Assembly: GCA_009886945.1 (NCBI GenBank)
Contig: QXYM01000003.1
Coordinates: forward strand, 1 to 35,436
Length of the DNA stretch: 35,436 bases
Origin: Litorivicinus sp.
GTDB lineage: Bacteria > Pseudomonadota > Gammaproteobacteria > Pseudomonadales > Litorivicinaceae
Direction of reading: 5' to 3'
The position numbers were made by a program, and so were the translations under genes. Below, piece after piece: positions 18,385-27,380 of the stretch (position 1 is the stretch's first letter; every line of letters begins with the position of its first letter). A model generated the notes under the pieces. It was not told where the DNA came from. It ran no database searches and worked only from the letters and a program-made list of their open reading frames with translations.

Positions 18385-19640
18385 GCGTCGTGATTCGAAA
18401 TGTCCGCATTCTGTCTCCGAATAGCTCGCTTCATCAAGCGACGGAAATTGGGATTGAGAAGGGACTCTTCGTTGATCCAACAACGATCAAGGATGCTCAG
18501 GTGGTCGATGGCCAAGGTGGCCTTTTGATCCCTGGACTGATCGATTGTCGGGTGAATTTACGAGAACCCGGTCTCGAGCATAAAGGCACGATTGCATCAG
18601 AAACCCGAGCCGCCATTGCAGGCGGCGTCACCTCGGTAGTGGCTACACCCACCACAGATCCCGTGGTTGATTCTCCCGCAGATGTTCGATTGGTCCTTGA
18701 GCGCGCCAAAGCATCTGGCCTCTGCCGTGTTCTACCGACCGCGATGTTGACCCAAGGCGGTGAGGGCCATCACCTGTCAGAAATGGCGGCACTGGTGGAT
18801 GCAGGCTGTGTGGCGCTCGCGCAAGGAAATCGACCCTTCGGTTCACGAAAAATTGAACTGAATGCGCTGAAATATGCGCAAAGTCTGGGGGTTGGTGTGA
18901 TTTTGGATTCCGAAGACTCAGACTTTGCCGGAGGCTGCGCACACGCCGGCCAGATTGGCACCGGACTGGGGCTGTCACTGAATCCCCCGCTGTCGGAAAC
19001 TCTTGGTTTGGGCGCCGATCTTGATCTGGTCGAGGCAACGGGTGTCAATGCGCACTTTTCTCGCATCACCACCAAAAACTCAGTAGAACGAATCAAAGCG
19101 GCCAAAGCTCAAGGGCTTCAAATCACCTGTGACGTCACAATCGCACACCTGATCTATTCAGAACACGCGATCGTCAACTTAGATCCAAATTTCCATCTTG
19201 AGCGACCACTGAGAACTGAAGAGGATCGACGCGCCCTCATTGCAGGCGTCATTGATGGAACCATCGACGTCATTGTGTCTGATCATTCGCCGCATGAACC
19301 TGGTGCGAAGCTCGCGCCTTTCCCAGAGACCGATCAAGGCATGAGTATGAGCGAGGGCATGATTCAGTCACTCATTGAACTCGACAAACAGGGTGAGTTA
19401 CCGCTTGAAAATTCGCTTGATGCGATGACTGTGCGTGCCGCTCGCCTCATCAATCGTACAGATCTTGGCTGTATTCAATACGGTAACTCAGCGGACTGCG
19501 TGCTCATCGATCCTGATGGCCAAACGCACTTCGATCCAACCACCTGGCTCAGTGCGGGGGCGAATAGCCCACTGCTTGGAAAGACACTTCCTGGTCGTGT
19601 TCTTGGCACCTGGATTGGCGGACAACACTTCCCTCGTTAA
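18381..19640 (+). CDS. pyrC': Dihydroorotase-like protein PyrC' (probably non-catalytic ATCase partner)
   Basis: 419 residues with the class I dihydroorotase fold throughout ([46 protein letters not shown]). The metal ligands are degenerate: the HxH pair is R57-V58-N59, the bridging Asp region reads ALAQGN, the His of the HxED block is D176 (LDSED), and the His of the HxST block is R228 (HFSRIT). Only the final Asp (D301) survives. Pseudomonas PyrC' is known to be inactive and needed for ATCase assembly; by homology and by coupling to pyrB (ATGA overlap) I infer the same. A genuine pyrC must then lie elsewhere. 3 nt before yggS. Confidence 0.9.
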   Translation: MSVVIRNVRILSPNSSLHQATEIGIEKGLFVDPTTIKDAQVVDGQGGLLIPGLIDCRVNLREPGLEHKGTIASETRAAIAGGVTSVVATPTTDPVVDSPADVRLVLERAKASGLCRVLPTAMLTQGGEGHHLSEMAALVDAGCVALAQGNRPFGSRKIELNALKYAQSLGVGVILDSEDSDFAGGCAHAGQIGTGLGLSLNPPLSETLGLGADLDLVEATGVNAHFSRITTKNSVERIKAAKAQGLQITCDVTIAHLIYSEHAIVNLDPNFHLERPLRTEEDRRALIAGVIDGTIDVIVSDHSPHEPGAKLAPFPETDQGMSMSEGMIQSLIELDKQGELPLENSLDAMTVRAARLINRTDLGCIQYGNSADCVLIDPDGQTHFDPTTWLSAGANSPLLGKTLPGRVLGTWIGGQHFPR

Positions 19641-19643
19641 CCC

Positions 19644-20351
19644 ATGGATCGCGCAACCGAACTCAAACAGCATCTCACCGTGATCGACACCGCCATTCGA
19701 GAGGCCGCAAGCGCCTGTGGGCGGGACCCAGAATCCATCCAATTGCTCGCTGTTTCCAAAACGAAACCTAGCTCAGATATTCAGATGTTGCATGCGCTCG
19801 GACAGCGCAGCTTCGGAGAGAACTATGTTCAGGAAGCTGTCGATAAAATCCATGAACTGCAGGGACTGGATATCGAATGGCACTATATTGGGCATATCCA
19901 AAGCAACAAAACCAAAGTCATTGCAACCGAGTTCGATTGGGTTCATACCGTTGACCGCGAAAAAATTGCTTCTCGGCTCAATGATGCTCGAGACGGAGAT
20001 CCACTGAATATCCTGATTCAAGTGAATGTCGATCTTGCCGAGACGAAATCGGGCGTCTCACCGACAGACCTCAAAGCGCTGGCTATGGCGATCTGGAAAC
20101 TGCCTCACCTGAAGCTTCGGGGACTGATGTCAATCCCAGATCCCGTCAGTGAAAACGATTTGCAGCGCGCTCATCAGCAACTCAAGGTACTCTTTGAAGA
20201 GATCAAAGCAGACCATCCTACCCCTGAGATCTTTGATACCCTCTCCATGGGAATGACGAATGATCTTGAGCTTGCCATTTCCGAAGGAAGCACCATGGTG
20301 CGCATCGGTACAGCACTCTTCGGAGCACGAGCTCCCAAGGAAACATTATGA
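19644..20351 (+). CDS. yggS: YggS family pyridoxal phosphate homeostasis protein
   Basis: 235 residues. Single-domain PLP-binding barrel protein resembling the N-terminal domain of alanine racemase; it buffers PLP and affects amino acid and keto acid pools, without known enzymatic activity. The PLP lysine is K39 in LLAVSKTKPSS; further blocks are GENYVQEAVDK, EWHYIGHIQSNKTK, LMSIPDP and the phosphate-binding SMGMTNDLELAISEGSTMVRIGT region. It overlaps proC by 4 nt (ATGA); the yggS-proC-yggT trio is conserved. Confidence 0.96.
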   Translation: MDRATELKQHLTVIDTAIREAASACGRDPESIQLLAVSKTKPSSDIQMLHALGQRSFGENYVQEAVDKIHELQGLDIEWHYIGHIQSNKTKVIATEFDWVHTVDREKIASRLNDARDGDPLNILIQVNVDLAETKSGVSPTDLKALAMAIWKLPHLKLRGLMSIPDPVSENDLQRAHQQLKVLFEEIKADHPTPEIFDTLSMGMTNDLELAISEGSTMVRIGTALFGARAPKETL

Positions 20352-21163
20352 ACCATCACATCGGATTTATTGGTGGCGGCAATATGGCCCAAGCCATCAT
20401 CACTGGACTCCTCAAGAGTGGTCGCGCAGCAAGTGATATCCTGGTCTCTGATCCGAATCCAGAATCTCGCAGGGCCATCAGCGCACTGGGCGTTGCAGCC
20501 TTCGATCATCACGAGCCTGTGATGGCTCAAGCTGAGTGCATGATTCTTGCCGTTAAACCGCAGATGATGGATGCCGTATTAGCAGAAATTGCACCGAGTT
20601 TACGCGAGTCTCAAATCGTCATTTCGATCGCTGCGGGCATCACGATTGGAGGTATCCGTCGGCGCCTCAATGCGCCCAAAAACACTGTGGTCCGTGTCAT
20701 GCCGAACACGCCCGCACTCATCGGTGAAGGAATGTCGGCATTGGCTTCAGACACCACGCTCGACGATGAAACGAAAATCGCGGTGCAACGCATCTTTGAA
20801 TCGTGTGGGCAGGCTCTTTGGGTACCAAGTGAAGATGCCATCGATACAGTCACAGCGGTGTCAGGATCAGGACCTGCTTACTTCTTTTTAATGATCGAAA
20901 ATCTGATCAATACCGGGATACGCCTCGGATTATCACCAGATGTCGCACAGAAGCTCGTGGTTCAAACAGCAAAGGGTGCCGCCCAAATGGTTGAGTTTTC
21001 AGATGTTGGACCCGATGTTCTTCGTCAACGAGTGACCTCGCCAGGCGGCACAACAGAGGCCGCATTGGCCGTTTTTCATGAGGGTGACTTTGCCGATCTT
21101 GTCGACCGCGCACTGATTGCGGCACGGGATCGGGCCGGCGAGCTGTCCAAAGACGCACCCTAA
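20348..21163 (+). CDS. proC: Pyrroline-5-carboxylate reductase
   Basis: 271 residues (E. coli 269). It reduces pyrroline-5-carboxylate to proline with NAD(P)H. Dinucleotide motif IGFIGGGNMAQAIITGL at the N-terminus, VKPQMMDAVL, VRVMPNTPALIGEGMSAL, and the C-terminal signature VSGSGPAYFFLMIENL with RVTSPGGTTEAAL. Coupled to yggS by a 4-nt overlap. The 38 nt to yggT contain only the yggT Shine-Dalgarno. Confidence 0.97.
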   Translation: MNHHIGFIGGGNMAQAIITGLLKSGRAASDILVSDPNPESRRAISALGVAAFDHHEPVMAQAECMILAVKPQMMDAVLAEIAPSLRESQIVISIAAGITIGGIRRRLNAPKNTVVRVMPNTPALIGEGMSALASDTTLDDETKIAVQRIFESCGQALWVPSEDAIDTVTAVSGSGPAYFFLMIENLINTGIRLGLSPDVAQKLVVQTAKGAAQMVEFSDVGPDVLRQRVTSPGGTTEAALAVFHEGDFADLVDRALIAARDRAGELSKDAP

Positions 21164-21201
21164 AAATTACGTTAGGCTACTGATTCGATAAAGGGAGCAC
21201 C

Positions 21202-21792
21202 ATGGAAGCGAATCTGATTTTTTATGTGTTAAATACGGCGATTTCGGTCCTCGTCGCACTGGTAGGCCTTCGTTTTTTACTCCAGCTCGCGCAGGCCAAT
21301 TTTTATAATCCGATTTCACAGGGCATTCACCGTTTCACTGCACCCCTGACTGGTGTATTCAGTAGCCTCCCAACCATTGGATCCTTCAACACAGGGATCT
21401 TGGTCAGTGCGATCGTGATTCAGGCGCTTGGCGCTGGTTTATGTCTCTTTCTCCTCGGCGGGATCCCAGGCATTGGACAACTCATCGTTTGGTCAATCTT
21501 GTCGGTCTTTGGCGTGATGATCAATCTCGTGTTCTACGCATTACTTGGCATGATTATCCTGTCCTGGTTGGCTCCGGGGGCCTCGCATCCTGGTGCAGAA
21601 TTGTTGTTCCAAGTGTCAGAACCATTTTTGGCTCCCTTCCGGAAGCTCGTTCCTAATCTCGGCGGTTTGGATTTATCGCCAATCCTCTTGTTTGTCGTCA
21701 TCAACATTCTGGAAGCCGTGGTGATTCGTGGGCCAGCCCGCTCCATGGGAATGTCATCGACTGTGGCTCAATTCTTCGTTGGAATCAGTTAG
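21202..21792 (+). CDS. yggT: YggT family inner-membrane protein
   Basis: 196 residues containing two tandem YGGT repeats. Hydrophobic spans are seen at about residues 5-28, 70-95, 98-122 and 160-180. Repeat-type motifs: [21 protein letters not shown] and its second-half counterpart [20 protein letters not shown] with [12 protein letters not shown]. The function is not established; the family has been tied to osmotic or cation tolerance and, in other lineages, to membrane/division organisation. AGGGAG stands 4 nt before the ATG. Its TAG overlaps the GTG start of metX (TAGTG). Confidence 0.92.
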   Translation: MEANLIFYVLNTAISVLVALVGLRFLLQLAQANFYNPISQGIHRFTAPLTGVFSSLPTIGSFNTGILVSAIVIQALGAGLCLFLLGGIPGIGQLIVWSILSVFGVMINLVFYALLGMIILSWLAPGASHPGAELLFQVSEPFLAPFRKLVPNLGGLDLSPILLFVVINILEAVVIRGPARSMGMSSTVAQFFVGIS

Positions 21793-22928
21793 TGACTGGA
21801 TCCGTCGGGGTTGTAACCCCGCAACTCATCCCATTTGAGACTCCGCTCGACTTAGAGCGAGGCGGACGACTTCCGCGTTACGACTTAATGGTCGAAACCT
21901 ATGGGGCCTTAAATGCCCAAAAATCAAACGCCGTCCTCGTCTGTCATGCCCTCAGTGGTGACCATCATGCTGCCGGATACCATGGGCCAGAAGACACCAA
22001 GCCTGGCTGGTGGGACAGTTATATCGGACCCGGAAAAGCCATCGATACTGACCGATTTTTTGTGGTGAGCTTGAATAATTTAGGTGGTTGCTCAGGCTCA
22101 ACCGGGCCTCTCTCAATGAACCCAGAGACGGGCAAAGCCTATGGGCCAGACTTTCCTGAAGTCACTGTCTTGGATTGGGTCCATTCACAAGCACGGCTGG
22201 CGGACTATTTCGGAATCGAACAGTTTGCAGCGATCGCTGGTGGCTCACTAGGCGGGATGCAGGCACTACAGTGGTCAATCACCTATCCAGCCCGGGTGAA
22301 GAACGCAGCCATCATCGCCGCAGCGCCACGATTGACAGCACAGAACATTGCCTTTAACGAAGTCGCTCGACAAGCCATCATGCGAGACCCTAACTTCTTT
22401 GAAGGGAATTATGCTGACCATGAGGTCATCCCAGCATCCGGCCTTGGGCTCGCCAGAATGGTTGGTCACATCACGTATTTATCCGACGTGTCCATGGGCA
22501 AAAAATTTGGCCGGCGCCTGCCGCGTGACGATCGTGATGCTGAGGGGGTGAATTTTGCGGTGGAACAATATCTCCGATACCAGGGCGAGCAATTCAGTGG
22601 TCGCTTTGATGCGAACACCTATATTTTAATGACTCGTGCCCTCGATTATTTTGATCCAACCAATACCGAATCCATGCCATTACCGAGCGTGCTTCAAGGC
22701 ACAACATGTCAGTTTTTAGTGCTCTCGTTTACCACCGATTGGCGCTTCTCCCCATCACGCTCTGAAGAGATCGTGGACGCGCTCATCCAAGCTGGGAAAC
22801 CCGTGAGTTATTCTCGTTTGGAGTCAACCCATGGCCACGATGCATTCCTGATTCCTGATGCGACTTATAACCGGATATTTAAAGCTTTTATGGACCGTGT
22901 CTTCCGGGATCTTGGAGGCGATGAATGA
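21792..22928 (+). CDS. metX: Homoserine O-acyltransferase (MetX; likely succinyltransferase type)
   Basis: 378 residues, alpha/beta-hydrolase fold. It acylates homoserine for methionine synthesis. The nucleophile is S152 in [13 protein letters not shown]; the oxyanion part is [12 protein letters not shown], with [12 protein letters not shown] and the C-terminal catalytic His in [10 protein letters not shown]. MetX proteins partnered with MetW in Pseudomonas use succinyl-CoA although many databases label them acetyltransferases; the acyl donor cannot be settled by eye. Start is GTG overlapping the yggT stop. Translationally coupled to metW (ATGA). Confidence 0.94.
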   Translation: MTGSVGVVTPQLIPFETPLDLERGGRLPRYDLMVETYGALNAQKSNAVLVCHALSGDHHAAGYHGPEDTKPGWWDSYIGPGKAIDTDRFFVVSLNNLGGCSGSTGPLSMNPETGKAYGPDFPEVTVLDWVHSQARLADYFGIEQFAAIAGGSLGGMQALQWSITYPARVKNAAIIAAAPRLTAQNIAFNEVARQAIMRDPNFFEGNYADHEVIPASGLGLARMVGHITYLSDVSMGKKFGRRLPRDDRDAEGVNFAVEQYLRYQGEQFSGRFDANTYILMTRALDYFDPTNTESMPLPSVLQGTTCQFLVLSFTTDWRFSPSRSEEIVDALIQAGKPVSYSRLESTHGHDAFLIPDATYNRIFKAFMDRVFRDLGGDE

Positions 22929-23521
22929 TCACGCACTCCCATCAAATTCCCAATTGGATCACGATCCATTCTCGGGTCCTTGATCTCGGTTGTGGCGATG
23001 GAAAACTCCTCGCGCAACTGGTCAAAAGCCATCACATTGATGCCTTAGGCCTCGAGCTTGATCCAGCGAAAATCGCCACCTGTCTGGACCAAGGATTAAG
23101 CGTGATCCAGCAGGATCTGAATCGCGGCTTATCCAATTTTAATGATCGACAATTCGACACTGTCATCATGACGCAAACGCTGCAGGCGATTCGTCGACCA
23201 GATCTGGCTTTATCTGAGATGCTCCGGGTCGGCCGTGAAGCCATTGTCACCTTCCCAAATTTCGCTTACATCAGGAACCGTATTCAACTGGGGCTCGCAG
23301 GGCATATGCCTGTGAATCCACAATTACCCAACCCTTGGTATGACACGCCAAACATTCACCTGTCGACATTCCGGGACTTCGAAGAACTGTGCCAGACACT
23401 CTCGATTCGTATTCTTGATAAAGATACGTCCAATCTCTCCGGAAAAAGAACTTGGCTTGGGACTGTTTGGCCCAATCTCTTTGGTGAAGTTGCTGTGTAT
23501 CGCCTGACCAAGGAGTCTTAA
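22925..23521 (+). CDS. metW: Methionine biosynthesis protein MetW
   Basis: 198 residues, class I methyltransferase-like fold with the SAM motif [15 protein letters not shown] near residue 20, [21 protein letters not shown] and [10 protein letters not shown]. MetW always travels with MetX and is required for, or enhances, homoserine acylation in several proteobacteria; no methyl acceptor is known. The start overlaps metX by 4 nt and the stop abuts the ATG of the next gene (TAAATG). Confidence 0.95.
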   Translation: MITHSHQIPNWITIHSRVLDLGCGDGKLLAQLVKSHHIDALGLELDPAKIATCLDQGLSVIQQDLNRGLSNFNDRQFDTVIMTQTLQAIRRPDLALSEMLRVGREAIVTFPNFAYIRNRIQLGLAGHMPVNPQLPNPWYDTPNIHLSTFRDFEELCQTLSIRILDKDTSNLSGKRTWLGTVWPNLFGEVAVYRLTKES

Positions 23522-23956
23522 ATGCGTTATCTCATCGCACTCGTGATCACCTGTTTGAGTCTTGTTGCTCACGCGGCGGAAATTGTGAGGGAGCAAGGGT
23601 TTGAAGTCCAAGTTCAACCATTTCCATCAACCTTTCTGACCCAAGATGTGGCCAGTATTTATGGCTTTGAGAGGAGTCGTCGGCAAGCGCTCATCAATGT
23701 GGTCGTGCTGAAAGTGCAAGCCGATGGGCAAGCCCGTGGCGCCTTACCTGCCACTGTCACTGGATTCTCGAAGAACTTACTCGGCCAAACCCAAACGCTC
23801 AGCTTTCAAGAGATTGATGAAGGGAAAGACGCGATCTACTACTTGGCACCTGTTCGCGTGTCCAGCGAAGAAGAAATTCAGATCGTGCTTGAGGTGATTC
23901 CCGAAGCGGCACGAGCAATCGACGTTAACTTTAAGCACCGCGTCTATGTGGACTGA
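23522..23956 (+). CDS. DUF4426 family exported protein
   Basis: 144 residues beginning with a clear signal peptide (MRYLIALVITCLSLVAHAA, cleavage after about residue 19), so a periplasmic protein is expected. The mature part is beta-rich with GFEVQVQPFPSTFL and a C-terminal FKHRVYVD. DUF4426 genes sit between metW and rdgB in pseudomonads and relatives; no function is known to me. The start abuts the metW stop with no spacer, and the end overlaps rdgB by 11 nt. Confidence 0.88.
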   Translation: MRYLIALVITCLSLVAHAAEIVREQGFEVQVQPFPSTFLTQDVASIYGFERSRRQALINVVVLKVQADGQARGALPATVTGFSKNLLGQTQTLSFQEIDEGKDAIYYLAPVRVSSEEEIQIVLEVIPEAARAIDVNFKHRVYVD

Positions 23957-24542
23957 TCAGCAACTGGTGCTCGCCAGTGGTAATCGAGGGAAACTTCGCG
24001 AGTTTTCCAATTTGTTTAAGGACTTCGGAACCGAAGTCGTCCCGCAGTCTGACCTCGGTATCGAGTCGCCCGAAGAAACGGGGCTGTCTTTCATCGAAAA
24101 TGCATTACTCAAGGCTCGACATGCCTCGGCAGTCGCTCATCTCCCCGCCATGGCAGATGATTCGGGGCTGGTAATGCCTGCACTGGATGGCGCACCGGGG
24201 CTCTATTCAGCGCGATTCGCTGGTGCTCATGCCACTGATCAGGACAATTTGAACCTACTACTCGACCGCCTGCAGGGATTCTCACCGGAGGATCGGCAAG
24301 GCCACTATATCTGCGCACTGGCTCTAGTGCGGCATGCGACTGATCCTGATCCACTCGTCGTCATCGGTCGCTGGAATGGTCGGATCCTCGAAGTACCGCG
24401 TGGCGATGGTGGATTTGGATATGATCCCGCGTTTCTACCAGATGGACTCGATCAAACCGCAGCCGAGCTCGACTCGGAGACGAAGAATCGATTGAGCCAT
24501 CGCGGCATCGCTGTCGCAGAGCTGCGATCACAACTGCGTTGA
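23946..24542 (+). CDS. rdgB: dITP/XTP pyrophosphatase (RdgB/HAM1)
   Basis: 198 residues (E. coli 197). It hydrolyses dITP, XTP and similar non-canonical nucleotides, keeping them out of DNA. Motifs: LVLASGNRGKLREFSNL at the N-terminus, FIENALLKARHAS, the metal/base site MADDSGLVMPALDGAPGLYSAR, GDGGFGYDPAFLP and NRLSHRGIA. It starts inside the last codons of the DUF4426 gene and its TGA overlaps the TTG start of hemW. Confidence 0.97.
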   Translation: MWTDQQLVLASGNRGKLREFSNLFKDFGTEVVPQSDLGIESPEETGLSFIENALLKARHASAVAHLPAMADDSGLVMPALDGAPGLYSARFAGAHATDQDNLNLLLDRLQGFSPEDRQGHYICALALVRHATDPDPLVVIGRWNGRILEVPRGDGGFGYDPAFLPDGLDQTAAELDSETKNRLSHRGIAVAELRSQLR

Positions 24543-25660
24543 TCGCACCGCCACGCTCACTCTATGTCCACGTGCCCTGGTGTCTCAGGAAATGTCCCTA
24601 TTGCGACTTCAATAGCCACGAACAGGCGTATCCTGACTTCGAAAAGTACGGTCAATTACTGATCAAGGATCTCGATGTAGATCTCGAACGATACGGAAAC
24701 CAACCCTTTGTCTCTGTCTTCTTCGGTGGCGGCACACCCAGTCTCATGCCACCTCAAACACTGGCCCCGTTATTGAATCGACTGGCCTCTCTGGGACTCA
24801 TCTCCGATGAGACTGAAATCACCTTAGAAGCGAATCCAGGCACCTTGGATTTAGATCATTTAACTGGCTATCGCGATCTTGGCATTAATCGTCTGTCGGT
24901 TGGTGTGCAGAGCTTTCATGCGGAGGTTTTAGCCGCGCTTGGTCGGATCCATGATGCAGACCAAGCGATTCAGATGATCCAGCATGCACAAGACATTGGG
25001 TTTCGACGGCTGAATGTCGACTTGATGCATGGGACTCCCCATCAAACGCCAGAGATTGCACGAGGCGATCTTGAGATCATTCGATCCTTGGGAATCACGC
25101 ATCTCTCTTGGTATCAGCTCACCATCGAACCCAATACCGCTTTTTTCTCGCGTCCGCCCACGCTTCCCAGTGAAGAGGCGCTGGAAACCACTGAAGAGAC
25201 CGGGAGCGATCTCATTGCATCCATGGGCCTTGAACAATACGAAGTGTCAGCCTATGCGAAGCCTGGTGAAGAAGCGCAACACAATCTCAACTATTGGCAG
25301 TTTGGTGATTACTTTGGCATCGGCGCAGGGGCGCATGGCAAAATCACCACGGATCGTGGCATCGTTCGAACACAGCGAACACGGCAACCAGACCACTATC
25401 TCGCTCGCTCGAGCTTTATGGCGACAGAACAGCCGTTGTCCAACGGACATCTCAGCGCAGAATGCTTGATGAATGGGCTTCGGTTGAAATCCGGAATCTC
25501 GCATGCGTGTTTCCATCAGCGAACAGGCCTCGATGCAGACCAATTTCGTGCCGAGCATTTAGCCGACGCCGACTCACTCGGACTTTTGACACCAGATCGT
25601 TTTCAGGCTTCAGAGCTTGGTTGGCGACACTTAAACCGAATTTTAGAGATGCTGGTCTGA
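24539..25660 (+). CDS. hemW: Radical SAM heme chaperone HemW
   Basis: 373 residues. The radical SAM cluster site CxxxCxxC is C15, C19 and C22 (VPWCLRKCPYCDF), followed by FFGGGTPSLMPP and GVQSFHAEVLAALGR. The HNxxYW motif that separates HemW from coproporphyrinogen dehydrogenase HemN is present as HNLNYW. HemW binds and delivers heme rather than making it. Start is TTG at 24539, overlapping the rdgB stop (TTGA); the next in-frame ATG would lose the iron-sulfur site. The 3' end overlaps convergent trmB by 18 bp. Confidence 0.95.
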   Translation: MIAPPRSLYVHVPWCLRKCPYCDFNSHEQAYPDFEKYGQLLIKDLDVDLERYGNQPFVSVFFGGGTPSLMPPQTLAPLLNRLASLGLISDETEITLEANPGTLDLDHLTGYRDLGINRLSVGVQSFHAEVLAALGRIHDADQAIQMIQHAQDIGFRRLNVDLMHGTPHQTPEIARGDLEIIRSLGITHLSWYQLTIEPNTAFFSRPPTLPSEEALETTEETGSDLIASMGLEQYEVSAYAKPGEEAQHNLNYWQFGDYFGIGAGAHGKITTDRGIVRTQRTRQPDHYLARSSFMATEQPLSNGHLSAECLMNGLRLKSGISHACFHQRTGLDADQFRAEHLADADSLGLLTPDRFQASELGWRHLNRILEMLV

Positions 25661-26347
25661 CGCCTTACGCTCATACACTAAATCGAACACAGCGTGACCC
25701 AGACGTTCGCCTCGCGTTTCGAATTTGGTGATGGGTCGACGATCTGGTCTCGGGACGAAACCACCATCCTCTGAGGTGTTGTGCCACGCGGCACTTTGAC
25801 TAAAGATCTGAACCATCCATTCGGCATAAGGTGCCCAGTCGGTGGCCAAATGACAAAAGCCACCCAGACGGACGCGATGTGCCAATAAATTGATGAAGTT
25901 GGGTTGGATGATTCGTCGTTTGTGATGACGCTTTTTGTGCCACGGATCTGGGAAGTAAATCTGGACACCCTCGAGCGACTGAGGGCCGAGCCCATCGGCG
26001 AGCACTTCAACTGCGTCCTCGCAAATCACACGCAGATTGGTGACACCGGCTTTTTTCGCTTCATTCATCAAACGGCCAACACCTGGCTTATGAACTTCCA
26101 CCCCCAAAAAATCCCGATGCGGCTCATTGATTGCTTGGTTTAACAGCGAGTCGCCCATGCCAAAACCGATCTCAAGGACCAACGGCGCTTCGCGGCCAAA
26201 AGCCTCTTGAAGGTTGAGTCGATGGTGATGACAGACCAATCCATATTCATCCCAAAGGGTTTGGTAGGCCTTCTCTTGCGCATCTGTCATCCGGCCGGCA
26301 CGAAGGACAAAACTTCGAATCGTCCGCTGCTTTAACGTCTCGGTCAT
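25643..26347 (-). CDS. trmB: tRNA (guanine-46-N7)-methyltransferase
   Basis: 234 residues (E. coli 239). It makes m7G46 in tRNA variable loops using SAM. SAM motif [16 protein letters not shown], then [14 protein letters not shown], the catalytic-region [19 protein letters not shown] and the C-terminal [19 protein letters not shown]. The ATG overlaps the thiG stop (ATGA). The end overlaps convergent hemW, leaving no space for a terminator hairpin between them. Confidence 0.97.
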   Translation of the reverse strand: MTETLKQRTIRSFVLRAGRMTDAQEKAYQTLWDEYGLVCHHHRLNLQEAFGREAPLVLEIGFGMGDSLLNQAINEPHRDFLGVEVHKPGVGRLMNEAKKAGVTNLRVICEDAVEVLADGLGPQSLEGVQIYFPDPWHKKRHHKRRIIQPNFINLLAHRVRLGGFCHLATDWAPYAEWMVQIFSQSAAWHNTSEDGGFVPRPDRRPITKFETRGERLGHAVFDLVYERKASDQHL

Positions 26348-27123
26348 TCAATCAATCCGGTCTCTGGACTGGATGCATCGGCATAGCGTTTCCTTGGCAT
26401 CCTGCCGGCTTCATAAGCTAGCCGGCCACTGTCTACGGCCAAACGCATGGCTCTGGCCATTTTGACCGGATCCTTGGCTTCTGCGATGGCCGTATTCATC
26501 AAAACGCCCTCACAGCCAAGCTCCATGGCCACAGTTGCATCCGATGCCGTACCCACACCGGCATCAACAATCACCGGGACGTTTAACTGATCGAGGATTT
26601 CGCGGATGTTGTAGGGATTCTGTAAACCAAGACCTGATCCGATTGGTGCACCCAAAGGCATGACAGCAACGCAGCCAATGGCTTCCAGTTCCATGGCGAT
26701 TAACGGATCATCGGAGGTATAGACCATCACCTCAAATCCCTCATTGACGAGAATTCGTGCCGCATTCAACGTCTCAACAACATCAGGATAGAGTGTCCGA
26801 GATCGAGAGATCACCTCGAGCTTCACCAGCTGATGACCATCTAACAGCTCTCTAGCAAGGCGACAGGTTCGGACCGCGTCGTCCGCAGTATGACAGCCAG
26901 CTGTATTGGGTAATAAGGTGTAGCGATCTGGTGAAATCACATCTAAGAGATTCGGTTCGTTGGGGTTTTGACCCAAGTTGGTTCGACGAACAGCCATCGT
27001 CACCACATCGGCACCACTGGCCTCAATTGCCCGGCCGGTCTCGTCTAAGTCGCGGTATTTCCCGGTTCCGACCAACAATCTGGACTTTAACGTATATGAA
27101 CCAACCTGAATTGTATCTGTCAC
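26344..27123 (-). CDS. thiG: Thiazole synthase
   Basis: 259 residues. It forms the thiazole phosphate moiety of thiamine from deoxyxylulose phosphate, dehydroglycine and ThiS-thiocarboxylate. TIM-barrel features: [29 protein letters not shown], the Schiff-base lysine in LVKLEVI, and [20 protein letters not shown] with GVLMNTAIA. The start is GTG at 27123, right after the thiS TAA, with AGGAGG four bases upstream. Operon thiS-thiG-trmB as in Pseudomonas. No thiamine riboswitch is seen before thiS. Confidence 0.96.
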   Translation of the reverse strand: MTDTIQVGSYTLKSRLLVGTGKYRDLDETGRAIEASGADVVTMAVRRTNLGQNPNEPNLLDVISPDRYTLLPNTAGCHTADDAVRTCRLARELLDGHQLVKLEVISRSRTLYPDVVETLNAARILVNEGFEVMVYTSDDPLIAMELEAIGCVAVMPLGAPIGSGLGLQNPYNIREILDQLNVPVIVDAGVGTASDATVAMELGCEGVLMNTAIAEAKDPVKMARAMRLAVDSGRLAYEAGRMPRKRYADASSPETGLIE

Positions 27124-27321
27124 TTAACCTCCTCCAATGGCTTGTACGATTTCCAGCACATCACCATCCTCTAGCATGACATGAGAAAATTGCGATTTCG
27201 GGACAATCTCACCATTGTGCTCAACAGCAATCCGTCGGCCCAGCAATCCTCGAGTGGTCAGATAATCCTCAAGGCTTTGTCTCTCAACCTGCTCGGTTTG
27301 ACCATTCACCGATATTTGCAT
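27124..27321 (-). CDS. thiS: Sulfur carrier protein ThiS
   Basis: 65 residues from ATG 27321, with GGAAG just upstream; an in-frame ATG at 27336 would add five residues but lies against the terminator. Ubiquitin-like fold ending in the essential diglycine (IVQAIGGG), which becomes a thiocarboxylate and donates sulfur to ThiG. One extra Gly follows the usual GG, or the family end is GGG here. FSHVMLEDGDVLEIVQA is the typical C-terminal part. Transcription signals are odd: the rpoH terminator ends about 16 nt before the start. Confidence 0.92.
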   Translation of the reverse strand: MQISVNGQTEQVERQSLEDYLTTRGLLGRRIAVEHNGEIVPKSQFSHVMLEDGDVLEIVQAIGGG

Positions 27322-27336
27322 GCATCTTCCTTTCAT

Positions 27337-27362
27337 AAAAAAGGCCGCAACAGCGGCCTTTT
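27337..27362 (-). terminator. Rho-independent terminator after rpoH
   Basis: On the minus strand, AAGGCCGC and GCGGCCTT (arms 27360-27353 and 27348-27341) flank a TGTT loop, followed by a run of six T (27342-27337). Begins about 20 nt after the rpoH stop. The plus strand also reads stem then TTTT, so weak bidirectional activity is possible. Confidence 0.85.
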
Positions 27363-27380
27363 CGTCAAAACTGGCTTCGA

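Noticed and set aside
27322-27380. Thiamine pyrophosphate riboswitch before thiS
   Set aside because: The region contains only the rpoH terminator; the conserved THI-box sequences are not present.
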